Source of the DNA: Methanoregula sp.
GTDB lineage: Archaea; Halobacteriota; Methanomicrobia; Methanomicrobiales; Methanospirillaceae
NCBI RefSeq assembly: GCF_023227875.1
Contig: NZ_JALOCH010000007.1
Coordinates: 62,001 to 126,000 of the forward strand
Direction of reading: 5' to 3'
Length of the DNA: 64,000 nucleotides
Shown here piece by piece: positions 52,420 to 60,336 of the stretch. The notes beneath the pieces were generated by a model. That model was not told the DNA's origin and did no database searches. It saw nothing but the letters and a program-made list of their open reading frames with translations. Positions within the stretch are counted from its first letter, which is position 1; the number at the start of each line of letters is the position of its first letter. The position numbers were made by a program, and so were the translations under genes.

Positions 52420-53667
52420 TCACAACTTCCGATAACACATCCCCCTCTTTTCGGCCCCATCCCGGTCCACCATCCCCCTCACATCAATCAGCACCGGATG
52501 ATCCTTCATCAATCCCCGGATCTTCTCCACCGGCATCGCCTTAAACAGCGAATGCGCCACCGCAATGATCACCGCATCGACCTTCATATCCAGCCTAGGA
52601 AGAGGTTTCGCACCAAACCGGGTAATCACCTCATCGGGAAGCAGCGGATCATATCCATATACATCCACCTTGAACTCTTTGAGTTCATGGACAATCTCTT
52701 CGACCGGTGACTCACGGGTATCCGGGACATCCTCTTTGTACGTAAGTCCCATGATCAGGACCCTGGAACCCTTGATCACTTTCCCCACATCATTGAGCCC
52801 TTTGACAGCCAGTTCAGCCACATGTTTTGGCATCGAGTCATTGATGGCCCGGCCGGCAAGGATCACCTGGGGATGATAACCGATCTCCTCGGCCTTCATC
52901 ACAAGGTAGTACGGATCAACCGGGATGCAGTGGCCCCCCACGAGACCCGGGCGGTACGGGTGGAAGTTCCATTTTGTCCCGGCGGCATCGAGCACTGCCT
53001 GGGTATCAAGACCCATGCGTCCAAAGATGAGAGCCAGCTCATTCATCAGCGCGATGTTCAGGTCACGCTGGATGTTCTCGATAACCTTTGCGGCTTCTGC
53101 AGTTTTGATATTTGGTGCCCGGTAGACCGTAGTAACATTGCCATACAGTTCAACGAGCCTGTCGGTAGTCTTCTCGTCCATCCCGGCAACAATCTTGGTG
53201 ATCTTATCGAGCGTATGGGCATCGTCGTTGGGATTGATCCGTTCGGGAGAGTAGCCGACAAAGAAATCCTTCCCGCACGTTAGACCGGATTCCTTCTCAA
53301 GTATAGGGATCACAATCTCTTCGGTGACGCCCGGATACACGGTAGACTCAAGAACAACAATCGCATTCCGCTTCAGGTTCCTCCCAACGGTAACAGTCGC
53401 TGATTTAACCGGCCCGAGGTCAGGGTCCTTTGCTTTCGTCACCGGTGTTGGAACACAGATGAGGACAAAATCCGCTTCCTTTATTGCAGCCGGATCGGTT
53501 ATTGCCCGGATTTTTGAGCCGGAGGCAACAAGTGCATCAACCTTACGCTGGTCGATATCGAACCCGATGGTCGGGACATGCCCGGCAAACGCTTCTGCAA
53601 GAGGCGTACCAACATACCCCAGACCCACAACACAGACGGTTTTTCCGTTTACTGGTTTTGATACCAT
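52420..53667 (-). CDS. Nucleotide-sugar (UDP-HexNAc) 6-dehydrogenase, WbpO/TviB/WecC family
   Basis: A 415-residue dehydrogenase. NAD site KTVCVVGLGYVGTPLAEAFAG (about 9-29), then IKTAEAAKVIENIQRDLNIALMNELALIF, catalytic Cys in RPGLVGGHCIPVDPYYL (about 248) and MGLTYKEDVPDTRESPVEEI near 310. This NAc-sugar type differs from the UGD at 61250 (GFGGSCFPKD). Coupled by 19 bp overlap to a WbpP-like 4-epimerase, so UDP-GalNAcA (Vi-type) is a likely product; UDP-ManNAcA is the alternative. Confidence 0.88.
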   Translation of the reverse strand: MVSKPVNGKTVCVVGLGYVGTPLAEAFAGHVPTIGFDIDQRKVDALVASGSKIRAITDPAAIKEADFVLICVPTPVTKAKDPDLGPVKSATVTVGRNLKRNAIVVLESTVYPGVTEEIVIPILEKESGLTCGKDFFVGYSPERINPNDDAHTLDKITKIVAGMDEKTTDRLVELYGNVTTVYRAPNIKTAEAAKVIENIQRDLNIALMNELALIFGRMGLDTQAVLDAAGTKWNFHPYRPGLVGGHCIPVDPYYLVMKAEEIGYHPQVILAGRAINDSMPKHVAELAVKGLNDVGKVIKGSRVLIMGLTYKEDVPDTRESPVEEIVHELKEFKVDVYGYDPLLPDEVITRFGAKPLPRLDMKVDAVIIAVAHSLFKAMPVEKIRGLMKDHPVLIDVRGMVDRDGAEKRGMCYRKL

Positions 53668-54578
53668 TGAATCGTCTCCTGAAGACCGGTCTTTACCGTA
53701 TATTCTGGCGCATATCCGAATGCATCCTGTGCTGCCGAGATCGCGGCAAGAGAATCGTGGATATCACCCGATCGCGGGGGCTCAAATGTGAGAGATTGTT
53801 CTTCACCCAGGGACTCCATGATGAGGTGGGCCAGCTCGACAAGACTGATCCTGCTCCCGTATGCCACATTGAATATTCCCTCGGCAGAACCGTCCATTGC
53901 CTGGACATTTGCCTGTGCAACATCTTTCACATAGGTAAAGTCCCGGGTCTGCGATCCATCCCCGTAAATGATCGGGGATTCGTGGTGCAGGATTTTTGTA
54001 ATAAATTTCGGGATCACGGCAGAGTATTCGGAATGCGGGTCCTGTCGCGGGCCGAATACGTTGAAGTACCTGAGCGATGCCGTGTCCATACCATACAGTT
54101 CATGAAAGACCTTGAGATAATACTCCCCCGTCAGTTTCGTGATCGCGTACGGGGATTTGGGATTGGGCACCATATCCTCACGTTTTGGCAGTGTCGGTGT
54201 ATCGCCGTACACTGAAGAGGATGATGCGTACACAATTTTTTTCGCCCCGCATTTTTGTGCCGCCACGAGGACATTCAGGGTCCCGTTGACATTGGTCTCA
54301 TTTGAGGCAAGTGGATCTTTTACCGAACGCGGGACAGAGGTAATTGCCGCTTCATGAAAGATACCGTCCGCATCCCTGCAGGCATCCTGAAGAAGCGGCT
54401 GATCGGTGATGCTGCCATTAACAAATGTCACCGCAGGCATATCCAGCAGGTGCCTGATATTTTCAACCTTGCCCGAAAACAGATTGTCAAGGATCACCAC
54501 CTCATCGCCGCGACGGGCAAGGGTCTCCGCGATATGGGAGCCGATGAATCCTGCACCTCCCGTCACAACAAACCGCAC
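53649..54578 (-). CDS. UDP-GlcNAc 4-epimerase-like SDR (WbpP/TviC-like)
   Basis: A 309-residue extended SDR. NAD site VVTGGAGFIGSHIAETLARRG (about 4-24). Active site YASSSSVYGDTPTLP and YAITKLTGEYY (YxxxK, about 147). AAITSVPRSVKDPLASNETNVNGTLNVL and RYFNVFGPRQDPHSEYSAVIPKFI are the WbpP-type stretches favouring N-acetylated substrates. Overlaps the dehydrogenase at 52420 and forms a two-gene unit with it. About 330 bp of A/T-rich DNA lies upstream. Confidence 0.87.
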   Translation of the reverse strand: MRFVVTGGAGFIGSHIAETLARRGDEVVILDNLFSGKVENIRHLLDMPAVTFVNGSITDQPLLQDACRDADGIFHEAAITSVPRSVKDPLASNETNVNGTLNVLVAAQKCGAKKIVYASSSSVYGDTPTLPKREDMVPNPKSPYAITKLTGEYYLKVFHELYGMDTASLRYFNVFGPRQDPHSEYSAVIPKFITKILHHESPIIYGDGSQTRDFTYVKDVAQANVQAMDGSAEGIFNVAYGSRISLVELAHLIMESLGEEQSLTFEPPRSGDIHDSLAAISAAQDAFGYAPEYTVKTGLQETIQWYQNQ

Positions 54579-54909
54579 GTGGTCACATCCTCGTATGAAT
54601 AGATACTTTTAATCCGCGGGTATGGAACTCGCTATCAGATATTGTCTTTTAATTTCTTAAAACACCGGCATATCATTTCCGCCCGATCAATGCTGTTGAC
54701 CATGTCACTCGGGGTCTTATTCTGCAGCAGCGTTCAATCTTCAGGAGCCTGGCGAACTCAGGGAAATGCTTATTAAATAACACGAAATTGAAAATACCGA
54801 GATTCGGGAAAGTATGCCTAATTCCAGACAAAATTCTTGAAACGGTCAACAAATTTCAATTGAATTAAAATCAAAATTCATTTATATCAATACTTTTAAT
54901 ATAACAACA
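54579..54909. promoter_or_regulatory. Divergent A/T-rich promoter region
   Basis: Between the WbpP-like gene and the zinc-ribbon remnant. ATTCATTTATATCAATAC at 54876-54893 is a TATA-like element about 20-30 bases before the ATG at 54910. AATTTCAATTGAATT at about 54851-54865 is a near-palindrome. No coding frame was recognised. Confidence 0.35.
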
Positions 54910-55250
54910 ATGGGAAGGAGCAAGGAGGAGATCGGGCGCCACTGTCCGTATTGCGGGGCGATTGTCGCATACGGGGAATATTTCTGCCGCTCGTGCCACA
55001 GGAAATTCACTGACCAGAGCGAACTGGATGCCCCGTCCACTCACATGGCGAACACGTACGTTGTCGCGGTCCGGAAACCGTATCTCTCAGCTCTCCTGTC
55101 AGCCACCGGTACCGCGCTCGACTAATTTTGCAACGGGGATCACTTGAAGGGGGCTCGCGTTCTTCCTCGCATTCATGAAGGGTCCAAGGTAACAGTGCCG
55201 CGAGTACGAACAGCGGATAAGGTATCCCGTCAGATGGAATTTTTGCAAGC
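54910..55250 (+). pseudogene. Zinc-ribbon plus short membrane domain protein, decayed
   Basis: From ATG 54910 the frame gives EIGRHCPYCGAIVAYGEYFC-RSCHRKF, a clear four-Cys zinc ribbon, then RKPYLSALLSATGTALD and a stop at 55125. Reading on through the stop gives FCNGDHLKG and, one base off, a hydrophobic-like continuation (FFLAFMKG). That is the usual order of archaeal zinc-ribbon/TM2-like small proteins (LSALLSxxGxGLGQxYNGDxxKG). The 3' end runs into the ABC fragment on the other strand. The truncated 71-residue protein might still fold as a zinc ribbon. Confidence 0.55.
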
Positions 55251-55312
55251 CCGCCGATAGTGTATTTCTTGCCGAGATTTCTGACGCGGATGGCGATTTT
55301 TCTGTCGGTCAT
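55250..55312 (-). pseudogene. ABC transporter ATPase (Wzt/TagH-like) 5' fragment A
   Basis: From ATG 55312: MTDRKIAIRVRNLGKKYTIGG, the same start as fragments C and D, then unrelated sequence (LAKIPSDGIPY). The ATG overlaps the PIN toxin stop (ATGA). Only about 21 codons match. Confidence 0.8.
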
Positions 55313-55857
55313 GAATCAGGAGATCCCCTGTTGTCAGATTGTGGTTTCCATACCGATAACCAGGGAACGCGTGAGAAGTCTTTATCGTTTGAAGCAATAT
55401 GAGATATTTTATTGAATTGTGCACATGAAACAATATATGCATCTTTGGTGAACAACTGAAAGTTACGGGAGATAGGGATCGAATCTCTCACCATTTCCGG
55501 ATTATCATACAATATTGTACAATTAATTTTGAAAAGACGCTGAATTTCAATCCATGTTTTGGATAATTCGTTCATAATAAGAGGATCCCGCTTGTAACGG
55601 GCGATACAATCAACGACGCTCTTTCCGTATCCTTTCTCCATCAATTCACTGATGATGAAATGGTGAGTAATTTCCTGAAGGACAACGGACGGAATGAATC
55701 CTTGTATCTCTTCTCTCTCAACCCGGATCAAGAAATCTGTACATGATTGTTGAAAAGCCGGATGATCGAGAGCAGTATACAGGATAATATTTGTATCAAT
55801 GATCACTCTTGTCCCGTCAGGGATCGATACAAGCTCATTCAAAGATATCAGACTCAA
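55309..55857 (-). CDS. PIN-domain toxin (VapC-like)
   Basis: 182 residues. The PIN start is TRVIIDTNIILYTALDHP (about 16-33, first Asp). VVLQEITHHFII carries the Glu, and LFTKDAYIVSCAQFNKISHIASNDKDFSRVP the late Asp residues. It is longer than most VapC and of the archaeal PIN branch starting MSLISLNELVSIPDGTRVIIDTN. It overlaps the antitoxin by 23 bp. The stop overlaps the start of ABC fragment A. Predicted ribonuclease. Confidence 0.85.
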   Translation of the reverse strand: MSLISLNELVSIPDGTRVIIDTNIILYTALDHPAFQQSCTDFLIRVEREEIQGFIPSVVLQEITHHFIISELMEKGYGKSVVDCIARYKRDPLIMNELSKTWIEIQRLFKINCTILYDNPEMVRDSIPISRNFQLFTKDAYIVSCAQFNKISHIASNDKDFSRVPWLSVWKPQSDNRGSPDS

Positions 55858-56017
55858 TTATTTCTTCAATCGTCCGGGTCTCCCTGATTCTGAACGCTCC
55901 TTTTAATTTTTTAATTTCCAGATCAGGCAAAATTTTGAGTTCTACCTCATCTCCTTCCTGTAAGTTTACAGGATCAATAAGATGGAACGAATTATCCCGG
56001 TATACCGCTTTTACCAT
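55835..56017 (-). CDS. AF2212/DUF104-type antitoxin
   Basis: 60 residues from ATG 56017: MVKAVYRDNSFHLIDPVNLQEGDEVELKIL, the usual small beta-barrel (MxKxVxxxFxLxxPVxLxEGxxVEV), then a charged tail ending TRTIEEIIESDIFE. The frame is open to 56050, but ATG 56017 is the family start. CCTGTACAGG lies 55 bp upstream. Confidence 0.8.
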   Translation of the reverse strand: MVKAVYRDNSFHLIDPVNLQEGDEVELKILPDLEIKKLKGAFRIRETRTIEEIIESDIFE

Positions 56018-56071
56018 TATTACTCTCCTGTTATTATGATGTACTTTCAATTATATACAGATAGTGCAATT

Positions 56072-56081
56072 CCTGTACAGG
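56072..56081. promoter_or_regulatory. CCTGTACAGG palindrome, site 1
   Basis: A perfect 10-bp palindrome upstream of the minus-strand antitoxin (start 56017). The same 10 bases occur at 56618-56627 before the next, oppositely oriented antitoxin. Confidence 0.45.
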
Positions 56082-56115
56082 TTTATTCTATCTATCATTC
56101 CTTCTTCATCATCCG

Positions 56116-56400
56116 TTATTCGTTCCACCTCAAAAAACAAGAGGGATAATCATGAGAAAATCTTAAAAAAAAGGTAATTTTCCCGGCCCCGTTCCGCCCG
56201 ATAATTCCGACAACTTCGCCCTGCGCCGCATCGAACGATACATCCTTCAGCGCCCAGAACCCTTCGGCAGGGGAAGCGTTATAAAATTGTTTGAACGGCG
56301 CCTTCACGGAATTGACAATCGCATCGCGGAGCGTGAGATATTTTTCCTGCGGTCCGCCGATAGTGTATTTCTTGCCGGGATTTTTGACGCGGATGGCGGG
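56116..56400 (-). pseudogene. ABC transporter ATPase (Wzt/TagH-like) 5' fragment B
   Basis: Reads HPAIRVKNPGKKYTIGGPQEKY, LTLRDAIVNSVKAPFKQF, GFWALKDVSFDAAQGEVVGIIGRNGAGKIT and then unrelated FFLRFSHDYP. The ATG is lost. Walker A is present but with Ile for Ser (GAGKIT). Truncation falls just after Walker A. Confidence 0.85.
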
Positions 56401-56635
56401 GTGATCGGGGGACCTGGGGATTCCAATACCGGTTCTTCAGGAGGATGATACCTATCCGGAATAATTGAATCACACGGAAAATACCTGCGGAAAGCCCGGG
56501 AAAACAGAATATCGGGGTATCACACAGGTTCACCCCGGTCTGAGACGCCTGGTTATACGATCGACAACCCGGTTTTATTTGCTCAGGATAAAGAATTATA
56601 GGATAAGAACGATAATACCTGTACAGGAGTGATGA
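56401..56635. other. Spacer without a recognised gene
   Basis: About 235 bp between ABC fragment B and the antitoxin at 56636. It holds CCTGTACAGG at its right end and a TATA-like AGAATTATAGG near 56593; no protein frame was recognised. Confidence 0.4.
56618..56627. promoter_or_regulatory. CCTGTACAGG palindrome, site 2
   Basis: Overlaps the ribosome-binding site region (CAGGAGTGATGA) of the antitoxin starting at 56636, so binding would block translation or transcription start. Confidence 0.5.
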
Positions 56636-56878
56636 ATGATGGCAGCTATCGTGCAGGTAGATAAAAAATTCAACCTCTCGTTAAAAAATGTCAAGGATTC
56701 TCTCAATATTCAACCTCATGATACTTTCTCGATACAGAAAGTGAATACCCGGACCATCACCCTGAAAAAAATCAAAGATGAGGATCCCTTTATCGAAGCA
56801 GTAAAAAATCCGGCCAATCTCCGGAATAAAAAGAGGCCCAATCTCATCCAGCTGGAAGATGACCTGTGGTCTGCATGA
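56636..56878 (+). CDS. Antitoxin (VapB/AbrB-like)
   Basis: 80 residues: MAAIVQVDKKFNLSLKNVKDSLNIQPHDTFSIQKVN forms a swapped-hairpin AbrB-like half, and the acidic or basic tail (EDPFIEAVKNPANLRNKKRPNLIQLEDDLWSA) ends in the typical toxin-binding Asp-Leu-Trp. Overlaps the PIN gene by 4 bp (ATGA). Confidence 0.75.
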   Translation: MMAAIVQVDKKFNLSLKNVKDSLNIQPHDTFSIQKVNTRTITLKKIKDEDPFIEAVKNPANLRNKKRPNLIQLEDDLWSA

Positions 56879-57294
56879 AGGTGATGGTTGATTCGAACAT
56901 TCTCATTTTTTCAAATGTTGCTGACATGCCGGAATATCCGGGAGCACGTGATAAATTATTCGGACTGATCGATGATGGCTGTACCTTTGCTGTCAATACT
57001 ATCATCCTCTCTGAAGTGAATTACAAACTCGCGAAGATCCTTTCCCGGGATGAAGCGTATAAGAGGACAAAGAGTCTCCTGCACTCGGATTATTTTGAAT
57101 ATTTCCCTGTTGATCAGACAACCATCGAACGCGCAATCGATCTTTGTCATGGATCAAAAATGCGGATCAATGACGCACTGATTGCACAACATTGCCTTGA
57201 TCTCAGGATTGACGGACTATTCACGGATAATGTGAAGGATTTCCGGCAGGTTCCCGGTCTCCATCTCATCCATCTCCGGGAAAGAAAGAATTAA
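56875..57294 (+). CDS. PIN-domain toxin (VapC-like)
   Basis: 139 residues from ATG 56875: MKVMVDSNILIFSNV (first Asp), FAVNTIILSEVNYKLAK (Glu), and SKMRINDALIAQHCLDLRIDGLFTDNVKDFRQVPGL (late Asp). A complete VapC of the usual length. GTG 56866 is in frame but ATG overlaps the antitoxin stop and fits coupling. The stop is adjacent to the end of ABC fragment C on the other strand. Confidence 0.87.
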   Translation: MKVMVDSNILIFSNVADMPEYPGARDKLFGLIDDGCTFAVNTIILSEVNYKLAKILSRDEAYKRTKSLLHSDYFEYFPVDQTTIERAIDLCHGSKMRINDALIAQHCLDLRIDGLFTDNVKDFRQVPGLHLIHLRERKN

Positions 57295-57297
57295 ACC

Positions 57298-57654
57298 GGC
57301 ACCAGATAATACCCGGCCCCGACTTCGAGCCGTGATCGTACCCGGTCATAGATCTCCACCGACCCCTCCCGGGACGTCGTGATCCGGGAGAGGATCTCGT
57401 GGAACGTTCTTTTTGCTTCTGCACTATTCTTCCCGGTAATTCTGGCGACCCTGCCCTGCCCCCCCATCGAACGATACATCCTTCAGCGCCCGGAACTCTT
57501 CCGGTTGAGGGGAATGGGATGAGAACCGCTTGAACGGCACTTTCACTGAATTGGCAATCGCATCGCGGAGCGTGAGATATTGTTCCTGCGGTCCGCCGAT
57601 GGTGTATTTCATGCCGGGATTTTTGACGCGGATGGCGATGTTCCTGGAGGACAT
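57298..57654 (-). pseudogene. ABC transporter ATPase (Wzt/TagH-like) 5' fragment C
   Basis: From ATG 57654: MSSRNIAIRVKNPGMKYTIGG, EQYLTLRDAIANSVKVPFKRF, FRALKDVSFDGGAGQG, then a frame change. It continues as VARITGKNSAEAKRTFHEILSRITTSREGSVEIYDRVRSRLEVGAG, a decayed Walker A (GKNSAEAKRT for GRNGAGKST), and stops at 57291. The longest of the four fragments; clearly non-functional. Confidence 0.87.
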
Positions 57655-57845
57655 AATCGGGAGGGACTGTTCTGATATTCTATTAAGGTATGCGATAATA
57701 TGAATTAATGTTTCATCTTCCCGGATCACAACACTTGCCCGGCGATTCTGTCGATTCATCAGAGGTGATTTGTCATCATTACCCGGGTGGATGCGAATGT
57801 TGATAGGCTCCCGGAATAATATATAACTCATGAGGGCTTGATGCG

Positions 57846-58085
57846 ATGGCAACAAAAGAAGTAAGGGCAACCTTTGATGGTCATTCATTCCATGTGATTG
57901 ACCCTGTCGATCTGGCACCAAACAGTGAATGCCTGATTTATATAAAAGAGGTTAAACCAAAACAGACCGAAAATGCAATTAACTATCTGTTTAGTATCGC
58001 AGGAACGGCGCATGGTCCCAGGGACTGGTCAAAAGAGCATGATCATTATCTCTATGGGACACCAAAAACGGTGAATCTTGAATAA
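57846..58085 (+). CDS. AF2212/DUF104-type antitoxin
   Basis: 79 residues: MATKEVRATFDGHSFHVIDPVDLAPNSECLIYIKEV is the beta half, and WSKEHDHYLYGTPKTVNLE the tag-like end of this antitoxin subgroup. The ATG follows GAGGGCTTG. Overlaps the toxin start (TTG 58078) by 8 bp. Confidence 0.8.
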   Translation: MATKEVRATFDGHSFHVIDPVDLAPNSECLIYIKEVKPKQTENAINYLFSIAGTAHGPRDWSKEHDHYLYGTPKTVNLE

Positions 58086-58491
58086 GAGAGAAATTTTTCT
58101 GGATACATCATTTGTAGTTGCCATCATTAATAATGATGATCAATTTCACCAGGCAGCGCTGGATTTAGAAAAGGATCTTAAGACATACGCTACGGTCTGG
58201 ATTACCGATGCCATCCTTATTGAGATTGGCAACACATTTTCCAAATCAAATAAAAGTCAGGTTTCAGATTTTATACAATATTGTTATGAATCTCCCGGAA
58301 TCTGCGTTGCAAATACAGATGAAGGACTGTTGCGTCAGGCTCTTGATTTATTCAAATACACTGACAAAGACTGGAGTCTCACCGATTGCATCTCTTTTAT
58401 TGTGATGAAAAGAGAAGGTATCGACATTGCATATTCATCAGATCATCACTTTGAGCAGGCAGGATTTCACTATATATTAAAACCCGGTTAA
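58078..58491 (+). CDS. PIN-domain toxin (VapC-like)
   Basis: 137 residues from TTG 58078: KREIFLDTSFVVAIINNDDQFH (first Asp), VWITDAILIEIGNTFSK (Glu), KDWSLTDCISFIVMKREGIDIAYSSDHHFEQAGF (late Asp). The start is TTG inside the antitoxin's last codons, typical of coupling. Otherwise a complete PIN protein. Confidence 0.83.
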   Translation: MNKREIFLDTSFVVAIINNDDQFHQAALDLEKDLKTYATVWITDAILIEIGNTFSKSNKSQVSDFIQYCYESPGICVANTDEGLLRQALDLFKYTDKDWSLTDCISFIVMKREGIDIAYSSDHHFEQAGFHYILKPG

Positions 58492-58493
58492 TC

Positions 58494-58685
58494 TCATTTA
58501 AGGGGTGGATATTGGTTACCGATGAAAAGACGGCTCTGAAGAAAAACTCGGTACGGGTCAATAGTTCCCGTAACTACATCTGACAGAACTCTCCTTACCG
58601 GGGCAACCATAATCATGGGACGACGAAAAGATATTAGAATCAATAAAAATGCGTGTTCCAGAAGGAACCTGATAAAGATTCAATC
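58494..58685 (-). pseudogene. Truncated PIN toxin of a broken TA module
   Basis: From ATG 58685 (overlapping the antitoxin stop): MGLNLYQVPSGTRIFIDSNIF keeps the first PIN Asp and the archaeal IDTNIF-type motif, and then the frame runs as unrelated RRPMIMVAPVRRVL to 58494. Only the first 21 residues match a toxin. Confidence 0.7.
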
Positions 58686-58865
58686 CCATCCTTCCAGAGT
58701 GATAATCTCATCTGCGGTTTTTTCATCGGTTGAGAATAACCCGTACATCCGATCCGTAACCGGGCGCTTGATTTCAATGATAACGGACTCTCCTTCACGT
58801 AGAGGGAGATCACGTGACGGTTTTAATATTTTATTCTCGTACCGGGCTTCCGAAAGAATGGGCAT
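58680..58865 (-). CDS. AF2212/DUF104-type antitoxin, partner of a broken toxin
   Basis: 61 residues: MPILSEARYENKILKPSRDLPLREGESVIIEIKRPV, the standard small beta-strand antitoxin, with a charged tail DEKTADEIITLEGWD. Complete itself, but its toxin is a stub. Confidence 0.78.
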   Translation of the reverse strand: MPILSEARYENKILKPSRDLPLREGESVIIEIKRPVTDRMYGLFSTDEKTADEIITLEGWD

Positions 58866-58936
58866 TTGTAATCACGACTATTATAGTAATGAGTGCGCTT
58901 TTATAATTAAAAAGGATTGGTTGAGGGCGTGAATGA

Positions 58937-59206
58937 TTAATCCGGAACAAAATCTGTCAGCAGCGTCGACTTCCCGGCCCCGTTCCAACCGATAATCCCC
59001 ACAACCTCGCCCTGCTCCACATCAAACGACACATCCTTCAGCGCCCAGAACCCCTCCTCCGGAGGAACCCGGTTGAATCGCTTGAACGGCGCCTTCACGG
59101 AATTGACAATTGCATCGCGGAGAGTGAGATATTTTTCCTGCGGTCCGCCGATAGTGTATTTCTTGCCGAGATTGCGGACGCGGATGGCGATATTATCGGT
59201 GGGCAT
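58937..59206 (-). pseudogene. ABC transporter ATPase (Wzt/TagH-like) 5' fragment D
   Basis: From ATG 59206: MPTDNIAIRVRNLGKKYTIGG, EKYLTLRDAIVNSVKAPFKRF, EEGFWALKDVSFDVEQGEVVGIIGWNGAGKST, then LLTDFVPD and a stop. Walker A is intact except Trp for Arg. Cleanest of the four fragments; the remaining two thirds of the ATPase are missing. ATG 59215 is in frame. Confidence 0.88.
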
Positions 59207-59406
59207 GAATCTCACTGAATTGTTGATACATTATACATCTGTGCTACTGAATATAATAAGAGGATGGAATCGTATGAAAACGGGCGTTAAGGTCGTGTGC
59301 CACATATATATAATATGACAATGACAGAACGATCGTCATAATAAATTATTTATTGTGCTCATATCTGATATTTTTCATAGTTCACCGACCTCTTTGTTGA
59401 TTTCCG
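59207..59406. other. A/T-rich spacer
   Basis: About 190 bp without a coding frame between ABC fragment D and the epimerase; CACATATATATAATATG near 59301 is TATA-like and could serve fragment D on the minus strand. Confidence 0.35.
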
Positions 59407-60336
59407 TTAATGAACATTCTGAAGATACCACTGAACGTACATTCCGGCACCTTCCCGTATCGGTACCTCGGGCTTCCATCCGAGTTCCGTTTCTGCTTTC
59501 CGGATATCTGCCAGGGTATCTTTCACATCCCCTTTTTGTTGTCCGAAAAACTGGTTTTTCGCAGGTTTGCAGCAGTTTTTCTCAAGTTCGTGTATCAACT
59601 CAATAACCGTAATCCGGCTACCACCCCCGATATTGAAAACTGATCCGGGAGTACCTGAGCGTGCAGCTTTCAGGTTTGCATCTACAATATCCGACACATA
59701 CGTAAAATCCCGGGTCTGCGTCCCATCACCATACAATGTAATGGCGTCACCATGCATGATTGCCTTCACAAACTTATTAATCGCCATATCGGGTCGCTGG
59801 CGGGGACCGTAAACCGTAAAATAACGGAGTGAGACCGTTGGCAATCCGAAGTTCTTCCAGTAAAGATAACAAAGATGCTCTGCGGCAAGTTTGGTTACCC
59901 CATACGGAGAGACCGGCTGTAACCGCATGTCCTCTTTCATGGGAAGCGGAACATCCCCGTACACTGAAGAGGAGGAGGCATACACAAATTTTTTCAGGTT
60001 CTTGTCTTTGTAATACTCAAGGAGCCGCTGCGTTACTTCGATATTGTTCCGGGTATAGATGGAGAAATCTGATCCCCACGATGCCCGCACCCCTGCCTGG
60101 GCGGCCAGATGAAAGACCACATCAACATCAGGAAATTCCTCTGTTTCCATAATGTCCTTTTCGATAAATGTAAAAGAAGGATGTTTTCGGGCATCGGAAA
60201 TATTGACTTCTTTGATGGGCCGGGGATAGTAATCGGTGAAACAATCAATTCCAATGACGTCATATCCCTCCTGTAATAATCGGTCAACAAGATTACTCCC
60301 GATAAATCCCGCACACCCGGTCACAAGACACTTCAT
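59407..60336 (-). CDS. UDP-glucuronate 4-epimerase-like SDR
   Basis: A 309-residue extended SDR. NAD site CLVTGCAGFIGSNLVDRLLQEG (about 3-24), HLAAQAGVRASWGSDFSIYTRNNIEVTQRL, FVYASSSSVYGDVPLPMKE, YGVTKLAAEHL (YxxxK, about 147), RYFTVYGPRQRPDMAINKFV. The AQAGVR and RPDMA forms are characteristic of UDP-GlcA 4-epimerases (making UDP-GalA). ATG 60336 follows AGAGGA; an in-frame TTG lies at 60342. Overlaps galU by 4 bp. Confidence 0.87.
   Translation of the reverse strand: MKCLVTGCAGFIGSNLVDRLLQEGYDVIGIDCFTDYYPRPIKEVNISDARKHPSFTFIEKDIMETEEFPDVDVVFHLAAQAGVRASWGSDFSIYTRNNIEVTQRLLEYYKDKNLKKFVYASSSSVYGDVPLPMKEDMRLQPVSPYGVTKLAAEHLCYLYWKNFGLPTVSLRYFTVYGPRQRPDMAINKFVKAIMHGDAITLYGDGTQTRDFTYVSDIVDANLKAARSGTPGSVFNIGGGSRITVIELIHELEKNCCKPAKNQFFGQQKGDVKDTLADIRKAETELGWKPEVPIREGAGMYVQWYLQNVH

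Noticed and set aside
53484..54215. 243-residue plus-strand frame
   Set aside because: Antisense shadow of the dehydrogenase/epimerase pair; Cys/Arg/His-rich and motif-free.
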